The notes beneath the pieces were generated by a model that worked only from the letters and a program-made list of their open reading frames with translations, did no database searches and was not told where the DNA came from. This document shows positions 1 to 32,652 of a stretch of 64,000 nucleotides of DNA, piece after piece. Numbering within the stretch: position 1 is the first letter of the stretch; the number at the start of each line of letters is the position of its first letter. The stretch lies in contig OX465102.1 in assembly GCA_949987565.1 (NCBI GenBank), forward strand, positions 23,640,720 to 23,704,719, written 5' to 3'. The position numbers and the translations under genes are program-made. Origin of the DNA: Luidia sarsii. Taxonomy: Eukaryota; Echinodermata; Asteroidea; Paxillosida; Luidiidae.

Positions 1-257
1 TTTTTTTCTTCAAATAAACCCTTCTATCTTGAAACTGAACATTGCAATTTTGATTTTAAAATAGAAACCTTCAAATTTGATTTTGAAATTAAGTCTACAA
101 ATTTGATTTTTAAATTAATTTTGCAATTTTGATTTGGAAATCAATTCTGTAATTTTGATTTTGAAATTTTTGAAATTTAACCCTCATATTTGGGACTTTT
201 AAAATGAAAACACTAGAATGTTGAAATTTAAGTAAGAGAGTCAGAAGTTCAACTCAC

Positions 258-22612
<22,355 letters not shown>

Positions 22613-22681
22613 AAAAATCGTCCTTTATTCAACAAGAAAGTCCAGCTCATGAGCTGCCAGTACAGTGTGGCGTGATGAGTC
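22613..22681 (-). other. Probable 5' UTR part of the first ATRX coding exon
   Basis: On the minus strand a pyrimidine-rich tract ending CCCCAG is followed by about 69 nt and then the ATG. The stretch has an in-frame TAA 15 nt before the ATG, so it is untranslated. The good acceptor implies an upstream non-coding exon. Confidence 0.45.
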
Positions 22682-22869
22682 CTGGGGAATAATGAAATAA
22701 AAACTCATGGTGAACCGTATTGAAATTCTTTTCTGCAACATGCACGGCGGATAGCCAGTGGTCTGATACAAAGGGACAGCCGTAGCTAATGTGAATTACA
22801 TGTACATGTGTAGATAGTACCTCGAGACAGAGGAAAGTAAATGAAAGCGGTGTGTGGACACAATATACA

Positions 22870-23200
22870 CGATCATTAGTGGGATTGGAATTGCGATTCA
22901 GTCAGACTCTACTATTGGTGAGACTTTTTTCCAAATAATTGCGTTTATTTGCGACACCATGTGTGCGGGAATGCTCTGCTGAATCACACTCTCACAAGGC
23001 ACTGCTCGTGCTCTGTTTGACAGGAAGTACCACATGTGTTTGTTCATATTTCTCCCTGCATGGGCCACCCTCAAGCACACACCCACCATTTGACACTACA
23101 TAAATGCTAACCACAATCGGCTCGCGATTCTTAGAGATGCAATTTTTTGACCTGTGTAGGTACCATGTAGTTGCAGAATCGCGATTTAAATACCGATTAT
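22870..23200 (-). repeat. Dispersed repeat with AATCGCG/TTTATTTGCG ends
   Basis: Ends include TTGCGTTTATTTGCGACACC and ATCGGCTCGCGATT. It is collinear with 31085-31440. It lies upstream of the first ATRX coding exon. Confidence 0.6.
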
Positions 23201-24654
23201 TCTCGTAGTGGGAACGTCCCTACTGTCAATTCTAGGAGGGAAGGAGTGTAGGGGGTTAGTGCTGGATGGCTGGACAGGATACTACCCTGAATGTACCGTA
23301 GTCATCTGAAGGTGGACAAGGTCCTATCCCGTGCTGTACAGAGAATGGGATAGGTTTTTGCGGCCACATGTACATGTACATGTACATGCATGTATGTCCA
23401 ATGAAGACAGAGGGAGCTGATGCCATATCCGTGGCTGTAACACACACTGGGATGCAATGCTTGCAAAATGCATACATGTGTGCATTCTTCCACTGCACTG
23501 CATTTGTATTGATGCTGACACTTTGGTACATCTCTCTGAGAAAAGCTTGCATCACTACATGGCAGGGGGTCCCCTGAATATCAAACTGTGAGACAGCCCA
23601 CCTCACACTTTTGATGGACCACCTCGCACCTTGGGTATTTTTGTCTCCAAAACTTGCTACCTCAGGGGGCAGAATAATGCTTGAAAAGATGGACACCAGA
23701 AACAATACCGGTAGATCCTTTCCTTAGTCTGTGCAAAGTTTAGGAGCTCTCCTAGTCTCCTTACTGAATGTTTCTACATTTACAAACATGCACATATTCG
23801 TGTTTTGAACTCTTTCCCTATACAATGTATACAATATATGACCCTTGGAAAATCAATAGCAGATCCACAGTATACCAAAACTCATCTTTTGTGCAAATTA
23901 TTTGGTTGTCACCTGACCTTAGACTCACAAAATTTCGCGAAAACCCTGCTATGCATTGTATTTCAGCATGGATATACTATACGTGTACATGTACATTGTG
24001 TTGTCTATAAAAGACACTTCAAATCAACTTGACTTACCGTATACATGCATCGGAGTGCATCCTATCATTGAGATCAAGATTCTCCAGGGAAAAAATGCCA
24101 TAATCAATACCAAATGGCATGACAACACCAAAAATCTGATCATATTGACAGCAGCTAGATTGTAAGGGAATCAAGTAGACCTTATACTTTCCTTCACTGG
24201 TTTTTTTTTCGAAAATGAAAGTTTTTGACTCCAATCTGCAAATTTGTTTATTGAACTAAGCTCTGAGAAGATCTAATCCAGACCACCTTGAGAAAACTTT
24301 GAAGTATTTCCACTAATCAGGAAAATTAATTAGCTTATTAATAATTCATAAGCATTTCATGAATATTCATCATCATGAATATTAATAATATTAAATATTC
24401 ATAAAATTTGCATAATATGCAGACACCCACAATGCATTGCACAAAATGGTGTCTCCTTTTTCCCCAACTCTTTAAGGGGTTTCCTGTGTACAGTATAAGT
24501 CCACAAAGGGGCTACAAATAAACCTTAACCATGATTGGAACGTGTCACATGAACAGAGAATAAATACATTTATATATATATGCACATTTCTGGGGATTTT
24601 CCAGTCATTTGAAATAGGAAAGCCTTCCTAGTCATACAGGAGCAGTCACATGGA

Positions 24655-25350
24655 ACTGTAGGCCTACATGTACATTTGTACATGTACATGTACAGTACAT
24701 GCACCATGTGTACAGCACTACAGTGTACTACTGTACAGTACATAGGCCTACATGTACAGTACGTGTAAAATATGTACGGTACAGTACATGTATATGTACA
24801 TGTACAGTGAATGTACATGTACATGTACATGTACAAGTACAAGTAAAATGTGTACAGTGTAGTGTACTACTGTACAGTATACAGTACGTGTATAATATGT
24901 ACAGTAGAGTGAATGTACATGTACATGTACATATGTACTGTACATACATACATGTACAATGTACATGTACTGATGTACATGTAAATACTGTACAGTACAT
25001 GTACACATGTACATGTACATGTACAGTACATGTACATGTAAATTTACATGTATGTACATGTACAGTGTACATGTACTGTGTAGTATGTATACTGTACATG
25101 TACATGTACATATGTGTACATGTACATTTTACACATGATGTACAAATGTACAAATGTACATGTACATATGTACATGTACATGTACAATGTACATTGTGTA
25201 CAGTACATGTACATGTACATATGTACATGTACATATGTACATGTACATGTGCATGTAGTACAAGTACAGTATACAGTGTAGTACAGTGCACATGTACGGT
25301 ACATGTGTAGATAGTGTACACGTACAGTATACAGTGCACATGTTGTACAT
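24655..25350. repeat. TGTACATG satellite, about 700 bp
   Basis: Runs of GTACAT/TGTACA, self-complementary at every scale, with scattered CAGTGTAC variants. Both strands stay open for long frames only because the repeat lacks stops. Smaller patches lie at 23370-23400, 26840-27420 and 52560-52960. Confidence 0.9.
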
Positions 25351-26204
25351 GTACAGAACAATGTGCCACACATTTACAAATTACAGTAATGGTACAGTAG
25401 TTCAAACCATGTAAGTAGTCAACTGTTCCAACAGTCCCTATCTTGTGAAACCAATTCAAGTTCATTTTATTTCCATCAAAAGGCATGATTCATACACAAT
25501 GCCAAATGACAATGATTGTTTTTAAATCGTGATCTGTAAATTGTACACATGTACGTTTCTGTTGAAAGAGTACGTACGTATACTGCTCAATTGGTTGCAA
25601 GTGCAAGGTTTCGCTCCTCAAAAGCTTATTGATGATCATAATTAAAGGGGTCTTCATACAGATTTATATTTTCTTAATTTCTCAAAATGTTGCTCTTCTT
25701 TAATAATATTTCTTATTTCTTACGTTTGGTCCCACTCATTCATCGCATGAAACTACTAAAATAAAAAGGGATGATTTCAAATGTGCTGCAGAAATGCATT
25801 GAGGCACTACTTGGTGTACTGAATAGGCTATGGCTTAAAAAATGACTGTTTTGCTTTTTTAGCACGCATCATTTATAACATATTTTATGGCAGATCAATG
25901 TGACCAAGTAGACCATTTGTTTAACAGATGAGACCATTAAAAACCCATCAAAATACAAGTATCAATATCACTAAAACTGAAATCACTTTGACCGAGAGAA
26001 ATATATTAAGGACTCATATACATGTAGTTTTAGAATTAGTCATTGCAATTTGCAATATAGGCTATCAGTACCCAAATTCATGTTTTGGGGGACCGCCACG
26101 TCCGTGGTACTGGTACATTATAGATTCCATGAACTCTGACCTCAAGACGAGCCTAGCCTTGAATTTGAAGGCAATGAGTGAGCAACATGAGCAATTTACT
26201 AAGG

Positions 26205-26530
26205 ACATGGAAAACAAGACCAATGCTTTGGCAACACCATGCTAGCACAGGGTCATGTTAAACATCAAGCGTGTGGATCAGACTCCAAATGAGACCATCT
26301 ATAATCTGACCAACACCGCCCCACTGATCATCAAATTCAAGGCACGGCAACTCATTTTTGGGCCGTATACTTCGCCTCGAAGATGACGAGCTGGTGAAAG
26401 AATCTGCTCTATATGTTCCACTACATGGGATTGGGAAGAGGAAATGGGGATGGCCTCCCACGTTGTACTTGTACTTGCAGTATGTCCAGCACCTCTTGGG
26501 GGATATTGAAGGGATACTGCCACCAGACTA
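26205..26530 (+). pseudogene. LINE reverse-transcriptase C-terminal fragment
   Basis: The frame reads MLNIKRVDQTPNETIYNLTN, then after one shift RILRLEDDELVKESALYVP, HGIGKRKWGWPP and LQYVQHLLGD. This is the conserved tail found after the reverse-transcriptase domain of many non-LTR retrotransposons (LGHILRM..., ALYVP-HG-RKRGRP pattern). A stop and a frameshift show it is dead. Nothing of the catalytic part is present. Confidence 0.6.
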
Positions 26531-27538
26531 AAATGCTTCTCTGGCCCTAAGTTTGTACGGTATAGTCGCCTACTCCACAGCCGAATGATGATGATGATGA
26601 AGATGATGATGATGGTTACAGCAATGACATTACACATGTAGCTGTACGAAGCCTTTAGTACACATGAACTTGTACAATGTACGTGTCCAGGGAGCATTTG
26701 ATTTAGCTTCCCCAGGTTGATCTGGGTTAACCTCAAGTGACCCTGCTTCCACACTGGGTAAGTCAGTGGTAATGTCACAAGGTCAACCAGGGCTGACCAG
26801 CATGTAGATCTGGGTATGCCAAGCCAATGCACTTCAATGTACATACCGGTACATGTACACATACTGTACGTACAGTGTACCTGTACACATATATGTACAG
26901 ATGATGTACGCCGGGGTACTTTTGTACAGTACATCTAATTCAATGGGTAATTCCATAAATCAGGGGTCCGACTTGTGATATTTTGGATTGACCTCAATGT
27001 ACACTGTACAGGAGGCAAATGTGCATTCTGTAGGCTGTACATGTACACAGTGTGTGTACATTTATGTACATGTGTGATTTCGGGCACTTTTAAGGCCTTC
27101 GGTTGAGAATCAGCGTTTTTGTAAATATTTCAGACGCGGTGGGACGCTAGTGCGACAGACAATCTCAAAACTTGTTTAACTTTTTTAAGGGGAGCTCCTA
27201 GCGGCCCAGTAAGTGGGACTAGTACGTATACATTACATGTACATGTACATAAACATGTACATTTGTACACTAGTACGTATTGTACTGTACATGTACATAA
27301 TACTACTACTACTAGTACTACTAGTACTACTTAGTACCATAACCATGGTACTACTGACTGAGTACTGTACAATGTGTCCATGTGTACATTACATGTACTG
27401 TATACTGTACATGTACATCTATTTTAATATAATGAGTCACTCTATGAAGTACTAACTACCTCCATTATATACTTCTTTACAAAGTCATGTACTAACTACC
27501 ATTAATTATTGTACATTTATATTTGTTTTTATCTTTCG

Positions 27539-27697
27539 CAGTGGCTGTGTTTACGGCAGTCGTTTATGTGGTTCCCTGACGTACTTAACAATATTTGTCA
27601 GGATGTTTAGCTCTTAGAACCAGACTATCAACGAATAGTCTAGTTCAACCAGCCAGTGAGGGAACCACACGGACGACTGCCGTAACAATAGCCACTG
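27539..27697. mobile_element. MITE with CAGTGGC inverted ends
   Basis: Left CAGTGGCTGTGTTTACGGC and right complement CAGTGGCTATTGTTACGGC form about 40-bp inverted repeats over a 159-bp element. A half copy of its right side lies at about 47385-47496 in NXT intron 2 (CACACGGACGACTGCCGTAA). The family is hAT-like by its CAGTGGC ends, but a target duplication is not clear. Confidence 0.6.
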
Positions 27698-27877
27698 CAT
27701 TTATATTTAATTTTCCGAGATATGCAACTTACAATTAATAACAGCACTGTGCACACACAAATGATTTGTGATAATAATTTCAAGGGGAAAACCAAAACTG
27801 CAAAAGGAAACTTAAAACTGCAAATTTTGTCACTAACTAACAGTAACAGTATCAGTCACAATAAATTAAGTATATCC

Positions 27878-28023
27878 TAGTCCGAGTAACTTGGACCCGA
27901 CAAGTCACCCTTTTTTTATTGATTTTTTTTATCAAGATTCCGGTGACTGTAGTGTACTGTAGTCACCCGAATCTCAAAATTTCGATAAAAAAGGGTGACT
28001 TGTCGGGTCCAAGTTACTCTGAC
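27878..28023. mobile_element. Foldback MITE, GAGTAACTTGGACCC ends
   Basis: AGTCCGAGTAACTTGGACCC followed by AAGTCACCC is mirrored at the right end around a short centre. Relatives occur at 32950-33290 and, inverted, at 46640-47190, where a longer internal part is shared (for example AGTGAGAATCACCGAT and its complement). Confidence 0.65.
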
Positions 28024-28624
28024 TTATCCATGGTATCATTCACTATCACAGTATCACTATTTATCAGTATCACAGTATTTTTATCAATATCACTTTATCA
28101 GGCCTAACATTACAATACAACTACAGTACAGTATTACAAGTACAACTACAAGTAACAAAAACAAAAACAACATCCCATCAGGCATCATGCCATGGCATCA
28201 CCATCACATCAGCTCCCGTAGGCCGTAGGCCTGCCCAAAACTGGCAAAAGGAGCTAGTTTCTGTTAGGGGACTCTCCACAAAAGTACACAATAGAGTGAA
28301 CCATGTATAATGATCGTGAAGGCAATTTCGTGGGATTTTTCCGCACATAATTTACTACCAAAATCATGCCTGGCAGTGGCAATGGTTTGCATTGGCATTA
28401 CCAATGTACCAATAATACTATAGAGTATAGTACATGTACAGTACATAGGCAATAGGAAATACATAGGCCTCCATGGGTACAGTACGTGTACGGCACACTG
28501 CATGCATGCAGCACTGCCTGACCATTCATCATTATTAAACCCAAGTTTCCGCTCAACTGTCTCGAGTACCACGCTGCGATCCGGCAAAGAAACGACCGGA
28601 AAAACACCCGCACTGGACGCTCAC

Positions 28625-28900
28625 CTCCCTACTGCATGTTTCCTGGGGTCGTTTCCTGCGTTATCGGCGCCGATCGCGGTCCATTTCCATGGAAACTCAA
28701 CTTAAACGACCCATTCGTGAGGTATAACGTGAGCACAATAAGCTGCTGCCGGGAAATCTTTTTTCCATTTTCGCCGCCTTGTCCGATGACGGTCCACTGC
28801 GCAGGGTTCGACGCATATGAATATGCAGCAGGCTTTGCCCCGCCCACTTGAACTTTTTAATATCAGTCGCGCGCTTCGGCCATCCGAGCCCGTGTTTTGT
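28625..28900 (-). promoter_or_regulatory. Candidate ATRX promoter and 5' non-coding exon
   Basis: This block is clearly richer in CpG than its surroundings. It carries a GC box (CCCCGCCC near 28837) and an NRF1-like TGCGCAGG near 28797. On the minus strand it ends in a strong donor, GGGAG|GTGAGC at 28625. A matching strong acceptor (ATTATTCCCCAG) lies at about 22682, just before the ATRX start codon. I infer a leader exon spliced over about 6 kb. No transcript evidence is available, and the block could be an unrelated CpG island. Confidence 0.4.
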
Positions 28901-29523
28901 GGATTCCAGAGGTTACTGTAATAATTTTCGTAAGAAAAAAACCCCGATGTGTTTCTTTTCAAAATGTGATTGGTTTTGTCGATTACATTCCCATGAACAC
29001 ACATACCCATTTGTGTATCCCTGTGGAGACATTGCTTTGATCTCGTGCACCATACAACCGTGTGAGAAACGATGTTTTAAAAATGCTCCCGTTTCAACCA
29101 CATTCACTTTCCTGGGTAGAAATTTGGACCGTATTTTAACACACTTCAGTTTGCGACGGATTCTTACCCATTACATATTTCCCGTTTTTGAGTTATTTCC
29201 AAATACTGGTTTCGTGAAAACCTTGTGGAGACCATTATACACCTTTACGTTTTCCCTGTGGAGACCTTCAATGCGGTATTCTACCTATTGGACTTGGTTT
29301 CGATTCTAGTCCGCAAGGCGCCCACTATTCGCGCCCACCGTTTGCTAATAATTATAATATTAATGCACACTAAAATACCGGGGTTTTACACACAGGCTGA
29401 AAACAGCCTAGCTAGATTCAACTGTATGTGAGTTTCCCACAGTGACCCCAAACATCACGTCTCTGGTATACATGTAGTATGTGTATACTAGTAAATTCCG
29501 GTCTAATAATTATGTATTTAAAA

Positions 29524-29760
29524 TTTAAAGCGATATACAAAAATGTTGCAAACTGCTTACTGACTAAGATTACCAAAATGCAAATCTTAAAATTTAGTGG
29601 GCCTGATGTTTCGATCCTAGCAGGACCTTTCTCAAAGGCAGAGTGACAAGGACGACACAGATACATGTAGAAGTGCACATGTATCTGTGTTGTCCTTGTC
29701 ACTCTGCCTTTGAGAAAGGTCCTGCTAGGATCGAAACGTCAGGCCCACTTAATCTTTAGT
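29524..29760. repeat. Foldback repeat (TCCTGCTAGGATCGAAACGT family)
   Basis: AAATTTAGTGGGCCTGATG, CGATCCTAGCAGGACC and AAAGGCAGAGTGACAAGGAC are mirrored across a 10-bp centre. Shorter pieces of the same family are scattered at 830-960, 2590-2780, 2910-3000, 5275-5575, 7500-7640, 8000-8135, 8650-8700, 12000-12115, 31520-31880, 34750-34800, 39790-39840, 44290, 57170-57330 and 57890-58020. Confidence 0.8.
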
Positions 29761-29999
29761 CCTTAAAATTTACTACTTTCTGAAATGGGAACATCAGGAA
29801 GATTTCCGAATAGATTAGGCCCTATCATATGGATTTTAATTGTTTTGTTGTCCATGATCAGAAAAACCATCGATTATTTTTGTCCCTAAAAGGCCTATAC
29901 AATAATGTGAGAAAAGAAATAATTTGAGCATTTTTTTTATTATTACTGTACTGGTAAACAAAGGACAGGAAAAAAGTTGGAAAATTCCAACAAATTGGA

Positions 30000-30145
30000 A
30001 ATCGGCAAAGATACTTTGACTGGACCGGGACATGAACCCCAGAACTCAAGCTTATAACCAGCCTGGCACGCTTAACATCGAGATCTGAGTTGCCGTCCAG
30101 CCCTAAGAGTAAGAAAAGATGGCGGCCTTCCCAATAATTATTGTC
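30000..30145 (-). repeat. SINE family A, diverged copy
   Basis: In reverse it carries the box B region (GTCCCGGTCCAGTCAAAGTA) and a damaged box A. It is followed by a dispersed repeat starting at 30170. Confidence 0.6.
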
Positions 30146-30169
30146 AAGTTTCAGATGCAGCACACTAAA

Positions 30170-30600
30170 TCAATCAAAGATGGCTCCGCCGAGCTGTTTA
30201 TCTTAAAGTGTGAACCCTTAAAAAATAATGAGGTCTTTACTGGGGGTTTCGTGTGTAATTTGGAGCATAGTATGGCTTTGAAGGTATAGCCCTATACATT
30301 TGGCTGTATATAAGTGGAGGGGTCCATCTTAAAAATCCTTGGAGGCTACACCTTTTTGGGGGTGTTTTTTCTGGGGGTAATAAGTAAAACATGTTATCGG
30401 CTAAGGGCACAAACATTGAAAATAATCTGAGAGATGAAGGTCCAAACATACAATTTCCTGTATAGCTATATGAAACAATTGGGTGTGGGATAATTGGCCT
30501 TGAAGTTGAAAGTGAGTGTTTTTTCTATATACAGTGTTCAATCATGGTTCAATATTCAATTGGAGCTCGATTGAGTGTTCTGCACCCTGCAGCAGTTGCA
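30170..30600 (+). repeat. Dispersed repeat (AGATGGCTCCGCCGAGCTG)
   Basis: It shares AGATGGCTCCGCCGAGCTG, AAGTGGAGGGGTCC, GCTAAGGGCACAA, AGATGAAGGTCCA and GGAGCTCGATT in the same order with 59047-59430. No coding frame is visible. Confidence 0.7.
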
Positions 30601-31009
30601 TGCAGTCAAACGGGATTGCAGGGACGTGTTGAGTGCATGCAAGTCGGGCCGTGGCATACGCTATGGCTACCCGTACCACTACCCGTCTCGGGACGATTGG
30701 GCATAGCGCCTCGCTGCGTCCGAATGGCATCGTCTAGGGCTACGGCTTGATCTGCACCCGTCAACTAGCTTTGCCGCGGTGGGTGCGCCACGTGTTTGTG
30801 CGTGGTGTAAGCTATTATATGACGCAACTACCCATGACTGTTTGCGCCACTTCCTGTTCCGCCCTCGGGTCTTGTGATTTTGTGGTTTTCTGTGCACCCC
30901 CCCCCCGCCACACCGGTTTTGTTTTGCAATGTTATTATGGAAATAAAGACTGGAGCCAAGGGATGAAGGTGCGCAGCAAAGATAAGGCAGTTCCCAGACC
31001 AGATGACTG

Positions 31010-31440
31010 AGGGCCGTTCTTATACTACACCAAATAAACGCGGTTATTTGTATCGCGATTTGAATCTCCACTCTTTTTGCGTGTGGGGACACAATAAACG
31101 CGCAATTATTAGTGGGATTTGAATCGCGATTCGGACTCCACTAAGAGTGAGACTTTTTCAAATAATCGCGTTTATTTGCGACGCGATGTGAGTGCATGGG
31201 AACGCTCCGCTCAAATCGCACCGGTTTTTTTTTAAGCCGACGATGCATTGCGCAAGCATGGCATTTCCTGCCAGCAGCAATTACTGCTAGGAAGTACGCA
31301 CAGGGTTTGTTTACGTTCGTCAACGAGTCCCGCCATTCCCGCTTGCGCAGCGCGACAACAAATCATGCTAACCGCAATCGGCTCGCGTTTATTTACGACG
31401 CGATTTTGGCCTGTGTGAACACGACAAAAAAAACCCCGGT
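31010..31440. repeat. Dispersed repeat with AATCGCG/TTTATTTGCG ends
   Basis: Contains a palindrome of AATAAACGCG and CGCGTTTATT, GTGAGACTTTTTCAAATAAT, and AACCGCAATCGGCTCGCG. It is the most CpG-rich member. Confidence 0.6.
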
Positions 31441-31519
31441 TTTTGAATCCGATTTCTCGACTTTCTCACGCGTTTGTTTCCGCGTCTATAGTCGTTACAC
31501 CTGGAAAAGAATAGGACTA

Positions 31520-31880
31520 GGGGGGCCTACGTTTCGATTCAAGCAGGACCGTTCTCAAAGGCCTTTTGTCTTTTGAGAACTTGAGGTCCGCTATAGAGAT
31601 CGACACGCTATAGGCCCTCTTATATTTTGATGTTTGCATTTTGGGCAAGTAGTCACGATAATTAATCAGTATGCGTTGTATAGCTATAAAAAGGACAGCT
31701 TTGATTTTGTTTTTATTCATTTAGTTATTTTATCTTATAGGTCTATTTCATCTTTTTATTTTAATAAAAAGCCTTTGAGAAAGGTCCTGCTAGGATCGAA
31801 ACGTCAGGCCCACTAAATATTAAGATTTACATTTTGGTAATTCTAGTCAGTAAGCAGTTTGCAACATTTTTGTATATCAC
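31520..31880. repeat. Foldback repeat (TCCTGCTAGGATCGAAACGT family), expanded
   Basis: The left arm is diverged. The right arm (31770-31880) has AAAGGTCCTGCTAGGATCGA and the outer TTTGCAACATTTTTGTATAT. It lies upstream of SUGT1. Confidence 0.6.
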
Positions 31881-32260
31881 CTTTTTATTTTAATCATTAT
31901 TATTATTTTTTATTATTATATATATATATTTTATGCTCGACTGTTTGCCTGGATTATTTTGCATGAACCCCTTTGTTAACCACCTTGCTGGTTTGTCACA
32001 TCTCTTCCCAAGTTCACTGGCACATTTTCACCTTTTTTTAAATTTCAGTACAGTGATTTGCCCTTCAATGACGTTTGTTTGGTTGTATTCATGTTTCTGT
32101 TTCTACTGTTTGTTTGTTTGTTTGGGATTTTGTGCCTGTGTTTGAGAAATAATAAATGAAATGAAAGTTAAGCCAAGCCTCATAATTATGTGCGCATGTT
32201 CGAGAAAAATAATAATGATTAGCTGTGCCCGACATCGACACAGACAGGCAACCTGCTGTC

Positions 32261-32372
32261 TAGGCTGGTTCCCGTCCCCTACATGGTCTCCAGACGTATC
32301 ACGCCCTCCGAAATGTACATTTCGGAGGACGTGAGACGTCTGGAGACCATGTAGGGGACGGGAACCAGCCTA
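32261..32372. mobile_element. 112-bp perfectly palindromic mini-element with 9-bp target duplication
   Basis: Two 56-bp arms (TAGGCTGGTTCCCGTCCCC at the outer end) differ at two positions and meet with no loop. CCTGCTGTC flanks both sides (32252-32260 and 32373-32381). It lies about 230 bp before the SUGT1 start codon. Confidence 0.85.
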
Positions 32373-32599
32373 CCTGCTGTCACGCTGAAAGTAGATTGAG
32401 GGCGCTATTTCACGAGAACAGTGGGGATTTTTTGGTTTTGAGAAAACATTGTGACAGCATCAAGTGATGATGCCGTTGCCAACATACATGCAGGCCGTAC
32501 AGTTCGTAAAACTTTAGAACTTAGAAGCATCACTGGAATTTTCACCCCGGCCTAATTCAGGAAAAGTGATCTTACAGTGCACGCTAGCATCTATCAAAC

Positions 32600-32652
32600 A
32601 TGGGTGATGAGGCGAAGGCAGGCTCGTCGCAGGCCCGAAAGTTGAAGCAGAA
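32600..32652 (+). CDS. SUGT1: SUGT1 exon 1 (start codon)
   Basis: Encodes [17 protein letters not shown] plus two bases of lysine 18. The start context AACATGG is favourable, and an in-frame TAG lies 15 nt upstream. The donor is AGAA|GTAAGT. Confidence 0.85.

Larger units (their letters stand above)
22690..28620. other. Gene-free stretch (likely first ATRX intron)
   Basis: Apart from the listed repeats and the LINE fragment I see no exon. 23200-24600 and 25380-25920 are AT-rich unique sequence without recognisable coding potential. A small GAT repeat lies at 26584-26614. Confidence 0.5.
28900..32250. other. Intergenic stretch between the ATRX candidate promoter and SUGT1
   Basis: Holds the dispersed repeats listed and about 28900-29420 of unique sequence with a 153-codon frame that resembles nothing I know. 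31890-32160 is T-rich. Confidence 0.5.

Noticed and set aside
24699..25486. Long V/H/C/T-rich frames on both strands
   Set aside because: Products of the TGTACATG satellite.
28848..29309. 153-codon frame on the plus strand
   Set aside because: No recognisable domain or splice context, and a cysteine- and phenylalanine-rich composition typical of chance translation.
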